From Meandrina meandrites (taxonomy: Eukaryota; Cnidaria; Anthozoa; Scleractinia; Meandrinidae), in assembly GCA_963693305.1 (NCBI GenBank), contig OY855911.1, positions 28,730,439 to 28,794,438 on the forward strand: DNA of 64,000 nt, read 5' to 3'. The translations under genes were made by a program, and so were the position numbers. Below the pieces are notes generated by a model that searched no databases, was not told where the DNA came from, and saw only the letters and a list, made by a program, of their open reading frames with translations. Of the stretch, positions 25,131-38,700 are shown one piece after another (position 1 is the first letter of the stretch; each line of letters begins with the position of its first letter).

Positions 25131-28100
25131 ACTTGTCTCCAAGTTGATTGGCTGAACAAGGTTATTACCCGCACAGCACGTGACATGCCTGCATCGTGCG
25201 CTCGGGAGCACGTGACGCAACTCGTTACGGAATCTTTTGTTCATTGCAGTGTAGATGATTGGATTACAGGTCGAATGCAAGCCTGCGATAAGTGTCACGG
25301 AGTGAAACACAGTGCGTGACATGCTCATGGTCGGAAAGGACTGAAGAAAATGGACAATAACAAATGGGCTCCAGCACACGATGAAAACAAAGAGCACCGT
25401 AAACACAACTTCCGCTGTTCTCGTTTCGCGTTTGAAATTTCTCTGGGCGTCTGAGTTGTGATTCCACCGATGTAGCTGCTTTTTATGGAATCGAACTTTT
25501 AGAAAAATTCTCAGGTAGCAGTAAAACATGACAAGAAGCGGTATCAAGAAACAGGTGACGATCACCAACAAAATGTACCCCCGGCCCTCGGTGAAGGAAA
25601 CTTTACACATGGTGTTCAGAGCTGTGTGGGTGTATTGGTTCCAACCGAGGACTGGCAGGACTCCAATGATTATGGACCAGGACCATACTGCGGTCAGTAG
25701 TGCCCAGGCCTGTTTAGGAGTCACTTTGTGGCCTGGAGGAGAAACGATTGCGCGATACCTAGAAGGGAAAGCAAACATTATGTTACGAAAACGGGATACG
25801 TGAAAAATAAGGGGAGAATGGGTGTAAAATAAAACCAATATAATCTAACAGATAGAGTGGTTTTTCTTAACCTGTGAAACAACATGTAACAATTAAGGTC
25901 GCCACACACGAGGGGACTGGTCGCAGGGACCGGTCGCAGGGACCAGTCCCTGCGACCAAGTCCCATCGTGTGAACAGGCCAATTTTCGTCAAAAATCCGG
26001 TCGCAGGGACTGAATTTTGGTCCCCGAAATCGGTCCCAAGAATTCAAACTGGTTTGAATTCGTGGGACCAGTCGCAGGGACTGGTCGCCGCAATATTTTG
26101 CTTGGTCCCTCGTGTGAACAGGGTCGTGGGACTGGTCCCTGCGACCAATTAAAAATGAACCAATCGCTGATCAGCATTTTAAGCTCCCACAATTCTGCAC
26201 GTTCGTGTTTGAAGATGGCGATCCCTGAACAGAGTAGTGAACAGATTGAACAGAATACTACTGAACAGACTGTTGGCATTAATATTGAAGATTGGAGCGT
26301 CACCAGTTCACGAATGGTAATTGATTCTTCGTTCATAAGAAACCGGCAATTCTTCGTCTTGCATCATCATCAGGAGCAACAGAGTCTTTTTCTTCGCAGC
26401 TCTCGAAGCCATTTTTACTCGATGAAAACAAAGTTCCCGCCAAATTTTCTCGCTAGCTGTCGCTAGCATGTTTTTGCGCCATTTCATGAAGAGAATGCGT
26501 GACATCTGGTTTATGTTATGCAAATTTGATGGGATGTTTTTTTCAGCTAGCCTGGAGAATACTATACTTTTGCAGTTTTTGATGAAATGATGCAATTTAT
26601 TTTTTTTTTCAGGTATAAAAACACCGAAAGGAAACCTGATATCAAAATTATAAAATACGAGCGGATTTCGAACATTGTCAACATTCCATGTTTTTAAAAC
26701 AATTGTTGAACACCCAGTCCAGTAAGCACGCTCAGATATGAACAATAATAGGAATAATAATAATAATAATTTTCCATCTCCACAAGGTGATTATCTTGTT
26801 TTATATATTGAAAACGTCATAAATACTGCTATCTTGCTGCGAAACAGGTCCCAGCGTGTGAACCCTTTAAGGGACTGGTCCCCGCGACTCCGTTCCATCG
26901 TGTAAACTCTACAGGGGACCAGTCCCTGCGACCGGTCCCTGCGACCAGTCCCTGCGACTGGTCCCCTCGTGTGTGGCGACCTTTAGTGCGTAAATAGTCA
27001 AAACTTAACAAAAGAAAACAATGGAATTGGTGTGTAGTACTATCTAAATCTTTAGTTACTATTTCACAGGTTAAGTTAAACCACTCGTAGGTGTTCAATT
27101 GAGTGTCGCTAAACTTAAACCAAACAAATTACAATGGCTCGTCACAACAAACGTAGACATCACATTGAATTAATGAGACTTGAAGAAAACTGAGAAATCG
27201 AGATTGGTTTTGATTTTGCATTTATTTGCGAGAGTGGATGGCTCGCTCGATCTTTTTTAAACTAGTAGGCTCATAGCTAAGCAAAGCCAAAGAAAGTAAA
27301 GCAGGGAAAACGGCAAAGTGAGAACTGCATCTGAAAGATTCACACTTCATTGGTCAGATCATTTCTAACTTCAACTTTCAACAGAAGCTAATCACATCAG
27401 GGTTAATATCTTTTGTGACTTAACGTTTTTAACCAATTTAAGGTTTCCTTCGGATCATGGTCATTGTAAGAACAATTTATAAGTAGCAGAATCGCACAAA
27501 ATAATAATTATAATAATGATTATGATGATACAATACGATACAATACAATACAAATTTTATTGTCACCTCCCCATGGGGGCTTTTCAGAGACAATAATAAT
27601 TTAAAATAATAATTTTAATAGTAATAATCATCATCATCGTCATAATCTTCATCAATTCCTTATCTCCGTGTGGGGAGTAAGGCGGGAATATCATGACATT
27701 GCTTCCTTAAAAATTTCCTCTACGGGCCGCTGAGTTACATAATCTATTTACATTCGCTTTTCTGAATGCTGTAGACCGACAGGGAAATTCTTACCATCAG
27801 AACCTCGCGTTAATTATTTAAGGGAATGTTACTCTAATTGGGAATTGAAACCACTCCTTCCAGATGGACTAACCAGGGTTTCACATGGATCCTTTGAACA
27901 AAAAAGAAACACTTCACAATTCGTACCTGTCTATGCTTATAACTGCCATGGTGAGGATAGAAGCTGCCCCAGCTATCAGGTTAGTAGCTCCATTGAACTG
28001 GCAAACAGCGTCTCCGAACGCCCAACGCTGCAGCAAAATCGTGACCACGGAAAACGGGAAAAGCAACAGCGCAATGGAGAGATCCACCACGGCTAGATTC

Positions 28101-28303
28101 GCGATAAGCATGTTCGCTACGCGCGAACTCGGCCGGGTTCTTTGCCGGTAGATCACTAATAGAACGAGAGCGTTTCCAACGACTATTACGGCCATAATGA
28201 AAATGATCACAGTGGCGTGAAAAACCGACCTCAAGTTGTCGGGATCTGATTCGGAGGCATTAGGCTGCGCCAGCCAAACGCTTTCGTTTTTGAACGAGTC
28301 CAT
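25113..28303 (-). CDS. Rhodopsin-family (class A) G protein-coupled receptor, orphan, 340 residues
   Basis: Seven-helix plasma-membrane receptor; ligand unknown. Exons (minus strand): 27927-28303 and 25113-25758, with GT and AG boundaries agreeing in phase 2. The join falls inside Arg126 of the Asp-Arg-Tyr motif. Class A landmarks are all present: Asn44 in TM1, Asp74 in TM2 (NLAVVD), Cys101 before TM3 with partner Cys177 in ECL2, DRY 125-127, Pro199 in TM5, CWSP (254-257) in TM6 and NPIIY (291-295) in TM7. N-glycosylation sites are Asn6 and Asn15. Cys315, Cys320 and Cys321 after helix 8 could be palmitoylated. The opsin Schiff-base lysine position (6 before NP) is Gly285, so it is not a visual-type opsin. 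Start ATG 28301-28303 has A at -3 and G at +4. Amine, adenosine, melatonin or peptide ligands cannot be separated by eye. The 2.2 kb intron carries a Harbinger-like element. Confidence 0.92.
25896..26982. mobile_element. PIF/Harbinger-like element in the GPCR intron (1087 bp, TTA duplication)
   Basis: Terminal inverted repeats begin AGGTCGCCACACACGAGGGG at the left and end with the matching complement at the right. The element is flanked on both sides by TTA (25893-25895 and 26983-26985), the TWA target expected for PIF/Harbinger. Subterminal regions hold at least eight copies, in both orientations, of GGTCGCAGGGAC. The interior carries an 84-codon plus-strand ORF from ATG 26215 and an overlapping minus-strand ORF from ATG 26412; I see no nuclease motif, so it is probably non-autonomous. 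Confidence 0.82.
27505..27650. repeat. Simple-sequence tracts in the GPCR intron
   Basis: Runs of AAT/ATT trinucleotides, a GATACAATAC pentamer-like tract and an ATC tract, interrupted by a short non-repetitive segment around CCCCATGGGG. Ordinary microsatellite-type DNA. Confidence 0.7.
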
Positions 28304-29474
28304 TGTACGTGACGCTGTGTTCGTTTTGATTGAGTTTCTTTCTAGTTCTGCTCTGTAAAGAAAACAGATATGCGTGCAAATGATTTTAAAATCGCTTATA
28401 TTAATTAAAAGATTGAAACAAGAGAAAACATATCAAGAAATAAAGGTAATTGACAAATTCAGTACCTATTTTTAGTATACAGCCTTTTTGTAAAACATTC
28501 AAAAACTTACTGTTTCGGCGATGAGGCGTTTTTGCAGATGGAAGAAATGTGATGATGCACTGTAACTGTGAGCTAACATGTACTCTCGGTGAGGCTTACG
28601 TTCATCACGTATTCATCCGTTTATTTTTTAGACAACCACGTACTTTTTTATTTGTTGTTTAACTTTACTTTTCTCGGAGCGGAAACTTGATTTTTCCCGC
28701 AGACAAATATGTCTCGAGATGATGTATAAACTAAGCTTTGGGAAGTGTTAATTGCACCCCCATTTCGCTCCCGCTTCCTGGTAAAGGTGCTCTATTTCAG
28801 CTGAAGCTCCAAAAAATTCAGACACGGTACGGACTACTAATTAAAGATATTCATTTACCGATAGTATCCGATCGGTTTGAATGGAAACATGAGGCTGAAC
28901 AAAATAAACCTTAAAAAATAAAGATACCTTGTTTGTACAGTTGAAAGTCTAAGATAAACATGCAGATGTTTCTTGATTGCGTTTTTTCGGTAAAAATTAT
29001 GCTGTATTGTGTTCATATATTTTCCTTTGAATTTTCTAGCTTTTACTCATTTTATTTTTTTAATCGTCAAGTTCCGCAGTATGTTTTTTTCAGGCAGTAA
29101 AAAGGTGGAAAACCTTGCTAATGAAATAGAGCCCATATCAAAGAGAACATAGCTTTCTTGAGATATTTATTAGTTAGCAGCATCATGTAATAGATGTTTG
29201 AAGCATTTTTTATTCAAAGCAGTCATCTTTACTATCGTACTGTCCTTTTAATATATAATTTTGTTTCGGAAGAAAGGAAATCCTCAAATCGGCTCATAAT
29301 TAAAAAAAACATTCAACATTAATGTAACTGAGGAAGTAAAATCTGATTGTTGTTGAAATCACATAATTAATTAGCGTTGAACAGAAATCTCGAAGACTCG
29401 ATCCAGCGGCGGGGTGGGAGGGGGGGGGCAGATTGGGTGGCTCGCCACCCCCCTCTCGAAAAGCCTAAAACAAC

Positions 29475-29534
29475 ACAACCTCGTTCCCAGGACCTTTTCC
29501 CTAGCTAGGGAAAAGGTCCTGGGAACGAGGTTGT
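29475..29534. repeat. 60-bp perfect palindrome without spacer
   Basis: Two 30-bp arms meet at 29504/29505 with no mismatch and no loop. The left arm starts ACAACCTCGTTCCCAGG and the centre is CCCTAGCTAGGG. It looks like two ends of a mobile element joined head to head, or a minimal palindromic MITE. The C-rich runs nearby are separate. Confidence 0.9.
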
Positions 29535-30213
29535 AAAACAACATACACAATTAATTTCTTCTATTTTATGATGGTGCAAGAGTTTGTAGCGTTGCAGTTC
29601 CAATTCGTCCTTCCTGCATTGCAACGCTTTAGGGTAAAAGTTGGACAAATAAAGTTAGACAGTTCTAATATAGTTGGTGGCCGATTGGTGTCAGCTCCCC
29701 CCCCCCCCCCCCCTCCTTTCCCTTCCCTCCCCTTAAAAAGTTTGCATCCGCCCTGAATAAGGATGCGTTGAAATTTGACTTCAGAGTTTTCCCAGAAGCA
29801 ACCTGTCAGTATTTTGAATAGCAGGTGCTATTTTTGACCTAACCCACAAATCAATTCCTTATTTTATTGTCAACAAGAGTGTACAAGCCATAACCCGTTT
29901 CAGAACAAAACGGTCAAATACTTTACCACATTTCGGATCAAAAGAGCTCCGAAATCATACCTTTGGCACCGCACATATTCTTCCACATATTCATGTATCT
30001 AGGGGAGTAACCCGACCCCCTCCCGGTAAGGGGAAAAGCTATTCCTCCCTTGCGGCCACGAGCATATTCCTTGTTTCAAGGCTGCAGTAAGTTACCTCTA
30101 AAGCCAAACTCCTCTGGAGTGAACTTGTAATCATTACCGAGAAACCAAGTTGTCTACCGAGACTAGCAACCATTTGTTTGTAGGAGCAGGGACTGGTAGG
30201 GGGCTAGTGGTAA

Positions 30214-30322
30214 TAGCCTGTTCCAAGCGTTCGGTCATTTTTTTTTTACTGGCCTTTCGACGCGCTAATCCCGTTTTCCGCGCTGCTCCCCAATTAACCG
30301 AACGCCTTCAGGAAGCAGGCTA
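30214..30322. mobile_element. ~110-bp foldback element
   Basis: The left end TAGCCTGTTCCAAGCGTTCGGT pairs imperfectly with the right end (complement starting TAGCCTGCTTCC, then GCGTTCGGTTAATT). The interior contains a T-run. No coding sequence; flanking duplication is uncertain. Confidence 0.6.
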
Positions 30323-32765
30323 GACTGGTAGAAGAGATCGAAGTACCCAACCTCCTCTCCAGGCCCTTCTCCGTGTAGCTTTCCAGAATGGCAGCTGCAG
30401 CGCTGGGAAACTGCGGACAAGCCACAGCGGTACTGAGAAGGCGCTGGGAGCAACGTTTACTGAGAAAGGACGTTCATATTCCTAACCACGTTTAACATGA
30501 CTTATTTGACAGCTTCCGTAGTACTCGCACTATTTGTGTTTGAGTAATCAGAATTAGAAACTCATTGGGCTAACAACTCTTCAACTAGTTGTCCCACAAA
30601 TCTCCCTGAATCCATAGCCTCCAAAAACAGCCACTTTTTCACTTGTTCCTGCCAATGAAAAATACCTTCTGCAAATAACAAGCAGATTAGGCAGCGAGAA
30701 ACACGTGAAAATAAACACTGGCTGCTATTCTAGGCGTAAAGTGCCTAGCAATATGTCACGATGTTTTAGTCAATTTTCTGATTAGTTTGAAATTGAAGAA
30801 AACGTAAAAAAAATAGTTTTCTAACGGAATAATAGAAACACGAAAATAACCAAAATGGTTTCAACTGACGAAGATTAAGACCGATTACAACCAACAAACT
30901 TGAAAAACATTGCCAATTTTTTCAAGATGCGTTGTCTGTGACGTAGCCCCTTTAATTCAATAGTTCTTTTTTGAGGCAAACAACAGGACACAGGATAAAT
31001 ATAAATGTGATCGACAAGTGTCTTATTTAATTTTAAGAATACAGTATTTACATAAATACAGTTGTGTGAAAAATTTAAAATATGTTTTTCTGTTTACACC
31101 CTCATGACGAACCAAAATGTACACAATTTTTACCCCAACAAGGAATGTCATTTTACCAATAATTAATATTAATATTAATTTAATAATAATCCAGTCATCA
31201 GGTCAATTCAGGAACACAATAAAATATTATGAAGCGAGATATGATGAAAAGACAATAGCTGTTGTTTGAGCTTCCCTGCACCAGGCAAGTTATACAATGT
31301 AGTTATATTTATCAATCTAGTTTTTACCACCAACAATAATATAACCTTGTGAAAAGCATGCTATAATTTGTTGTACCCTGATCATAATGTCAAATGAATG
31401 TCAAATGTATGTCAACCCATTACAAGGTAGTCCCCAACAAACCCTCACAACTTAACATAACTAACTTTAACCCTTGAATATCAAGTTTATCTCGGATTTG
31501 TTTGTTTTTTCATGATATAGGAAATTTGTATTTGTACATATCGCGAAAATATTGGTAAATTTACGACTAATCTGAACTTAGTTTCATTTTGTGAGTAAAT
31601 AACAGGTTTTCTTTAGCATTTTTATGTGCATTTAGTTACTGTGTTGTAGCAATCTCAATAACAATTTTCAAGTCATTTCTGGCTTAACTTCTGCCATCAA
31701 GAAATCACTACACCCAGTTTGAAACAACATTATTTGAATGGCAAATTTGATTTCAAGTATTCTGCACTGTACATGTGATGTCAGTCTTTCATTTAAATTG
31801 TGCTATTATGATTTGATTATCATAACATAAACAGTGAGATTCTGAGTATGAAAGTTATGAAAAGAGCATATTCACTCATGTGACCGGCAGCCGTATTGGT
31901 TTACCTAAACAAAAGACAATTTTTGAATAAAATAGATTTTAATTCCTAGTGGGATGGCTTGGTACACCAATATGGCTGCGGTGACGTCATGTGAATATGC
32001 TCCATAGGCCATTCTCAGACTAGGATGTAAAAGCACTACCAATGTAAGTGCCCACCCAAAAAGGTTTGGAGAAAGTATGACTGTTTTCAAATCCATCTGC
32101 TAATAGAGTGGATGGTAAAGGAAGCTATGTTTTGTTACTGTTCTAAAAGAAAGAAATGACAAATTCAAGGGAAGAATTTTCTTTTGCAAACAAGATATTA
32201 CTTGCATGATGAATTTGATTCAGTTTAAGATTTGAGGTGAAAGGTAAATTTGCAAGTTGGTGCCTATGTTTAAATTAATAAATAACAATGCTGATTTACT
32301 TTATGTAAAAAACAAAATAACTGTCATTTGATTTGGTTCACAAAGCTCCTCTGTATCAATGAACAGATTGAGCAAAACGAAAATGATAAAATTTAATGAT
32401 CTGTTATTAAATTGATTTTCATACACCTTAAATCCAATGTGTATAATTTTCCAAGAAATTATTGCAACCATAGTAACAAACTATTGCAGAGTTCAATCCA
32501 ATACATTTGTTATTGAACTTCAAATGCTTGTTCAAAAAATGTTTTACCTATTTTATCGATGTATTAAATTGTGAATTTCCTATTTTCCCATTATTATTAC
32601 CATGTGAACAAATAAATTATTGCAGGCATGAAATTTGTGTACACTTAACAAATACAAGAAGTTTGGTTGCTTTGGATTAAGAATTATTGCCACAGAAATT
32701 CGAACATTATCCCATGTTAAATAGCCTTACTTTTAAATTTTAACCTTCTATGCCCTTAAATACCT

Positions 32766-35737
32766 TTAATTGACTTGGCTTTTATCAGAATTAATAATAA
32801 TTTCTTCTAATTTACCAGGAGATTTGTGGTACTCCTCCTGGATTTCTTCTAGAAGTCTGATCAAGTTTTTCAACCCGAATAAATAACCTGTGTCGGGCCC
32901 AGTACGAGTACGATCTCCTGAGAAACCACTGTGCGTTGTATGCGCAAAATCAATCATTCGCACGTCCACCTTGCAACGGTGACTGGGACATTGACATTTC
33001 AAATGACTTGAGCTGTTATTGCGGCTAAGTTGTTCCTGCTTGCTTCGTCCATTCTCTTGCTCTTTTGCAAAACAGCAACAATTGTTCGACACTTCATCAC
33101 CATTTTCAACATGTCCTTCATACATTAAGAGCAAGGAGCTCGAGTAAAAACGAAATGAGTGTTGCTTCTCGATAACTTTGTGCAGCTTTCGAAGCTTGTA
33201 AAGTAAAGGTTCTATTAACTCAGTTCTAAATTGTTGTCCATTGTGAAGGAAAGTAATCAGCTCTTCCTTGAAACCTTCCTCGCACAACTTTAGTCCATAG
33301 TATTTGTTTCGACACATAAATCTTCCAGAATTCTGCTTATACACCTATATGCATGAAAGAAAAAAAATATGTTACTGTTCATCATACCAATAAAAGCCAC
33401 ATGACGGTATACTTAATTCCTGTGCAAGATTGTGGATACAAAATAGTTGGAAAGGTAATGGGTTTGTATCCCACTTAAGTGCAAATTTTGTCAGGCTCAG
33501 ATTGTAACTGCATGAGTTGCAATACAACTAAAAAGATATCTTTGTTTTAACTCTTTTAGCCGCAGCTCACAGGTTAGATAATCATATAACTTAAAATTCA
33601 ATAATATATAGAATTTGTAATAATGATTTACTTCCAATGGCTTCATAGTTCAGTATCCACCAGTAACTGCCAATGTCATGGGTGCATTTTTCAAGAATAG
33701 GTTTATCACAAGCTGTATTTTGATCTGTTTAAATTAATTCATGCTGCACCCAATGTCCAAAATGTGCAAATTAAGCTGCACGTCATTTTCTTACCTGCAT
33801 ACCACACGCTCTGATTCCAAGTGTTTTTGATGTAGATTTCTCAACTTTAGCCATTAGTCTGTCCCTTTTTTCACCAGTTGCATCATCTCCATGTTGCCGT
33901 GTTCCCATTTTTAAGTCCAGAATACAAGGATTAGAAAATTGATAGGCCACATTCTCCAAAACAATAAATTCTATTTCAAAGTTAAGGTATCAACACAAAA
34001 TAACATGTGATATTAGTACTATATCAAGTTAATTGAATGACCCGTTACCATAAAGATAAATTACATGGAAGCATGCCCAACTGTGCAGTTGGTGTAAGTT
34101 TTTAAATTTCAGGTTGATCTGAGAACCTCAAGATAATCTACTGCAAAAGTTGTAAAAGGATACTATGTGTTTTAGAAGAGGACCCCAATGCTCTCATTTT
34201 GTTTAACTCTTCTTTGTGACAATGTAAACTCCAAGGGTTTGCAACTGCACTCCCTGAAAAGGCAACAACAAACTAGTGATAAGTTACGCGTTCCACCCTC
34301 TTCTAAGAACTTCACACCGATCGTCTACCGATAGATGCCTATCTCGCAGGAAGAAATAATCTGAAGGTTTGTGTGCTGTGACAGACACCTATGCCACCTT
34401 TCTGCAAAAGAGAGGCATCTGTTTTATAAGCATCTTTCGGAAAATTCGAGAAAGATTTACAACATGTAGAATGGTAGTGGCACATCACCATTTCTTGTAC
34501 TGTTCGGAGACAGGGTTAGCAAGCCAACTGGAGTTGGGGATAAGGGAGTAGCAACAAATTCTTATATGAGGAAGCTCCATCCCAAGGACAAACACTGGCC
34601 CTACTGATAAAAAAAAGGTACCCCTTTTTGAGCAAAGCCTATAGTCCATTATAGGAAGTGCCTCCCCGGCCCCTCCCAACCACCAACCCATGCCCGCACC
34701 AGATTTGAGCATGAAAAAGGTTCCCAGGTGCCCAAAATGGTCCCACTGTCTGCCTTTATAAAGTGCAGGGGTTGACTGTGTCATGTCTGCAATTATCATT
34801 TTAAACAAAGAAACATAGTATCAGTTAGCACACATGAAGTACCATAGATGCTGTTCCATCTGGCATAAGAGCTTGTGTGGTTCCCAATTTCAGGCCACCC
34901 GTGGCAGGCATAAACTAAAGAAGTAAAACAAATGGTTGGTTCTATGACCAACAACCCTCCCCTGTAGCCAATCTTACAAGTGATACAAAATCACTTTTTA
35001 AGGCAGCAAATTTATTTGGGACTTGCAAGGTGATCTCGAAGGAAACTGGATTTTAGATCAACAATATTTAGAGTGACGGAACAGTGTTGATTTCCACTGA
35101 TAAAATATTGATTTGACGTGATTAATGAATGGTTTTCCTGGGCCAGTTATGGGTGGATAACGCTATCCACTGGATAAATCACTGTCAAGCAGATAAGTGC
35201 TATGTTATCCACTGGACATGATCATTGCCAAAAGCAAGGTCCCAAACAATCAACCCAACCACATCTTTTCTTCCTTGTTCAAATTTCTGATTTGTTCAGG
35301 AGGGATTCAGTCCCGTCAGGTGTATATTCCTCTTTCACACAACCCAAGATTTACTGTGCCAACGTTCCTTGCAAATCCCAACTAAAATTGATTTGCAGCC
35401 AAGAAAAAACATCTGGAATGCTAAATCAATCGGGAGTACAGTAGAACTCTGTCTTCCAACCACTTTGTTATTGCATTATTTTGCATTATTCAGTCATGGC
35501 CTGTTAACATGATCAGATTTTGGTGGCCAGTTGGTGGTTAGATTGACAGGTTTCCACTGCAGCCTTCGCCAAACAAGTCCTACAAACCTGCAGAATGTTC
35601 CGGCATATCTCCAGCATCAAATAAACCGTCCTTCCTAGAAGATACTAATTCTAGCTTTCCGCTCCGAAGTCGTACCCTAAAAGAAACAACAATTACAATT
35701 TGTTTAGCCACTTATTCAACCCTCCAAGTTGCGACCA

Positions 35738-35780
<43 letters not shown>

Positions 35781-38700
35781 ATTAGAACGCAAGTCGCCAG
35801 CTCGGCGACTAAAATTAACGTGACCTATGCGTCAGGAGCTTGAGCGGACTATCATCCGGAGCGAAGAAAAAACGTTCTGAGCGTTAAGAATTCACTTTGC
35901 AAAGCTAGTTGTCAGAGTTGTTGTGGATTTTAACCTACAGAAATGGAGACTGAATACACTGAGAGCCAACTTTGACATATGACTAGAATCAATATGCACT
36001 GAACTTTGGCACGTGACAATTTTACCTGGAAGCGTGAGACAACGCACGCAATCCGATCATTTGCCATCGAAAAGAAGGTGACGGGATCTACAAATACCGT
36101 AAACACCCGCAGATAAGCCGCACCCTGAATTTAGCAACTTAAATTTTGGAAAAAAAAATTGTTTTTAAAGGAGTCTTCAAAAGTCTTCTTCATTCAACTC
36201 ACTATGTCAATGAAACGGAATTGAACATCAAAGTTTCACCCACAGTTTTAGCGTTTAGTGAAATTTATTTACAACTGCAAGCCGCTTTTCTGGTACTCGT
36301 TGACAGGTATTTCTTCATTCAACACTTTTTTTCCACAAATTTTTGCGAACAAGAACGCGTGTGCTTACTGGTGTTTACGTTTGTCGAACGTTCATAGCTT
36401 AGTAACCAGGCATTACATCGAACACGTTGGGACTAGGCCGAGAACGAGGATTGTTTACTCAAGCTTCAAGAGGGAGATTCTGCAAACAGATTTGAGAGCC
36501 AACTGTCGGAAATAAACTTGTTGCACAAAGAGAGTTTTGTAATCAATTTGTCATCGAAGTACTAAACGGCAAAGTTCGACCACACGAATACTCGAGAATA
36601 GCGAGGAATTTTCTCACTCGTGGAGGCTGGGGATCGATTATTGTTGAAGTTTATTTCAGGCCGTCAACGACGTAAACAGCTTCGTGGGGGAATGGAAATT
36701 TTGTGCTGTGTGACGTTTTCCTGTTCTAGAAAAGCAACCATAAACCGCTTAAAGGATCTGCTAACGAAGGCTTCCATAAAAGTGTCAATTCACTGAAATG
36801 TACGGCATCTTTTTGAAATGTTCCCGCAGATAAGCCGCCCCCGGCTTACATCCAGATATATTTGAGAAACGTATTTTGTTTCAGTGGACACGAAAATACT
36901 TGACTTAAAAGCAAACTTGATAACACAAACACTAGCCATCAATAAAACATGTGCATAAGAAACCGTGATGAAAAGCGGCTTGCAGTTGTAAATAAATTTC
37001 ACCTGTGTGAACGAACCTGGGTTTCTTTTCAAATTGTCAAAGATTTCATCAATAAAAAAATATCCGTCATAGTGATTGCCTTAAAACTTGTGAAAGTATT
37101 TTCGCGTTGAGTTTTCGCGTTCCGCGGTTCACATATTTTCGTAAAATTAAATTTTACGTAGAGCTCTACGTTTTTAGATAATATAAGATTATTATTTATT
37201 ATTAATTAATTGTTAATTTATGCATATATTTTGGCGACTAAAATTTTTCACTGGCGACCAAACTTGAACAGTCAGTGGCCAAATGGCCACTAAGGAAAAA
37301 AGTTAACTTGGAGGGTTGTTATTACTTCCTTTAATTCCTTTATTTCCATTGTTTCAAGAATTCCAAGCCTAGAGATAACCCTCAATCATGTTGCCACTAA
37401 AATACCTGTGCGGTCCTTTTTCTACTGTTTCCACCAGACCAATGCGCCGTGACCTCCGTTGCGGTGACCCAACTAGCTCTTCTCCACTGCTTTCACTATC
37501 TGAACTCGAGTTACAGCTATATTTAGACGAGCCATCTTTATTTTGACACTCTAATGCCAGCCTGTCTGGATGAGCAGTCAGATGAATGTAACCATCCTCG
37601 TCTTCTTTAAAGCTCACATATACCACCCCTACAAGACAAGACAATAAGAAATATTTACCATGTTTTCTTGATTAAACACTGGGTCTCCAAGGTGGAGTTG
37701 TAAATAAATCCCTCAAGCATTTATTCAAGGTGCAGTAAAATCCCGATTTCTTGAACCAATTCTTGTTTCCCTTGGATAGTTCTTCTCTGTAATTTTGCTC
37801 CTGATTTCTTACACCAATTTTCATTTCCCTTGGATAGTACATCTCTGTAATTTTACTCTTGATTTCTTGCACAAATTTTCATCTCCCCTGGAGTTCCGAG
37901 AAATCGGAATTCTACTGTGTAATAAGCTGCAGGTATAAGGCAAACATTTTTATGTCTGTCAATTAAATAATCGATAAAACATTTGCTTCATAAGCTTAGG
38001 CAGTGTTCGAATGAACTCAGGAATATGCATATATGTAAATAAACGCCAGGGCATTTTAATCAAGAAAAAACATGTCATGGTACATTTATATACTAGTCAA
38101 ACAGGTAATTTGTCCACACAAATACTGGTTACAGCCATGACTATGTTATCCTATAGTCAAAGGAAGCACAGTAGGAACTTTCAAGAATTTTTAATCTGTC
38201 TCAATAACATGTCATAAAACCTGCCAACTTTTCACATCAGAAGATCAAAAGTAAAACCAAAACCAGTCATGTCACACTGGCAATATTTTCTGATGCTTTG
38301 TGCCAGCTTCATGTACATGTACATTGTTTGCATCCCATGTTACTGGCCAGAGTGATTGCTTTGGTTTTGGTTTTACAACGCTTGATTGACAAACACTTTA
38401 AATGAATGGTTTGCTGAATGGTTTGCTTTATGCTCTTCTGTTGAAGAGCAATCAAGAATGAATTTTGGTTTCCGATAATGAAATTATTTTTTTTAGCTAC
38501 ATGTACTGGGGCAAACACTTGACCTACTTGTCTGAGTAGATGGCACTTTTCATTTTGTTCAATTCCACTCCATGAAAGGGTGGCATAGTCTCAATAACAT
38601 AATTCAGGAAAGTCAAATAAAGCAACAAGACTGTACATGGCAGGGGTAATTTGCCAAATGCAGAAAGCCAAACACCAAATGCGAAACAAAATCACGGAAA

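Larger units (their letters stand above)
28304..32765. other. Intergenic region between GPCR and IP6K
   Basis: About 4.5 kb without a supportable gene. The left end should hold the GPCR promoter and 5' UTR, and the right end (about 31.0-32.77 kb) presumably the AT-rich IP6K 3' UTR, though I cannot fix its polyadenylation site. Repeats present: a 60-bp perfect palindrome (29475-29534), a homopolymer C run near 29698-29714 and a small foldback (30214-30322). Confidence 0.6.

Noticed and set aside
26308..26745. 145-codon minus-strand ORF in the GPCR intron
   Set aside because: It lies within a Harbinger-like element and has no catalytic motif that I can see; described with the element, not as a gene.
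34856..34918. Possible extra IP6K exon (CTTTAG acceptor followed by an open frame on the minus strand)
   Set aside because: The translation does not resemble any IP6K segment, and exon 3 joins exon 4 (34164-34253) directly in correct phase with the conserved NPWSLHCH block.
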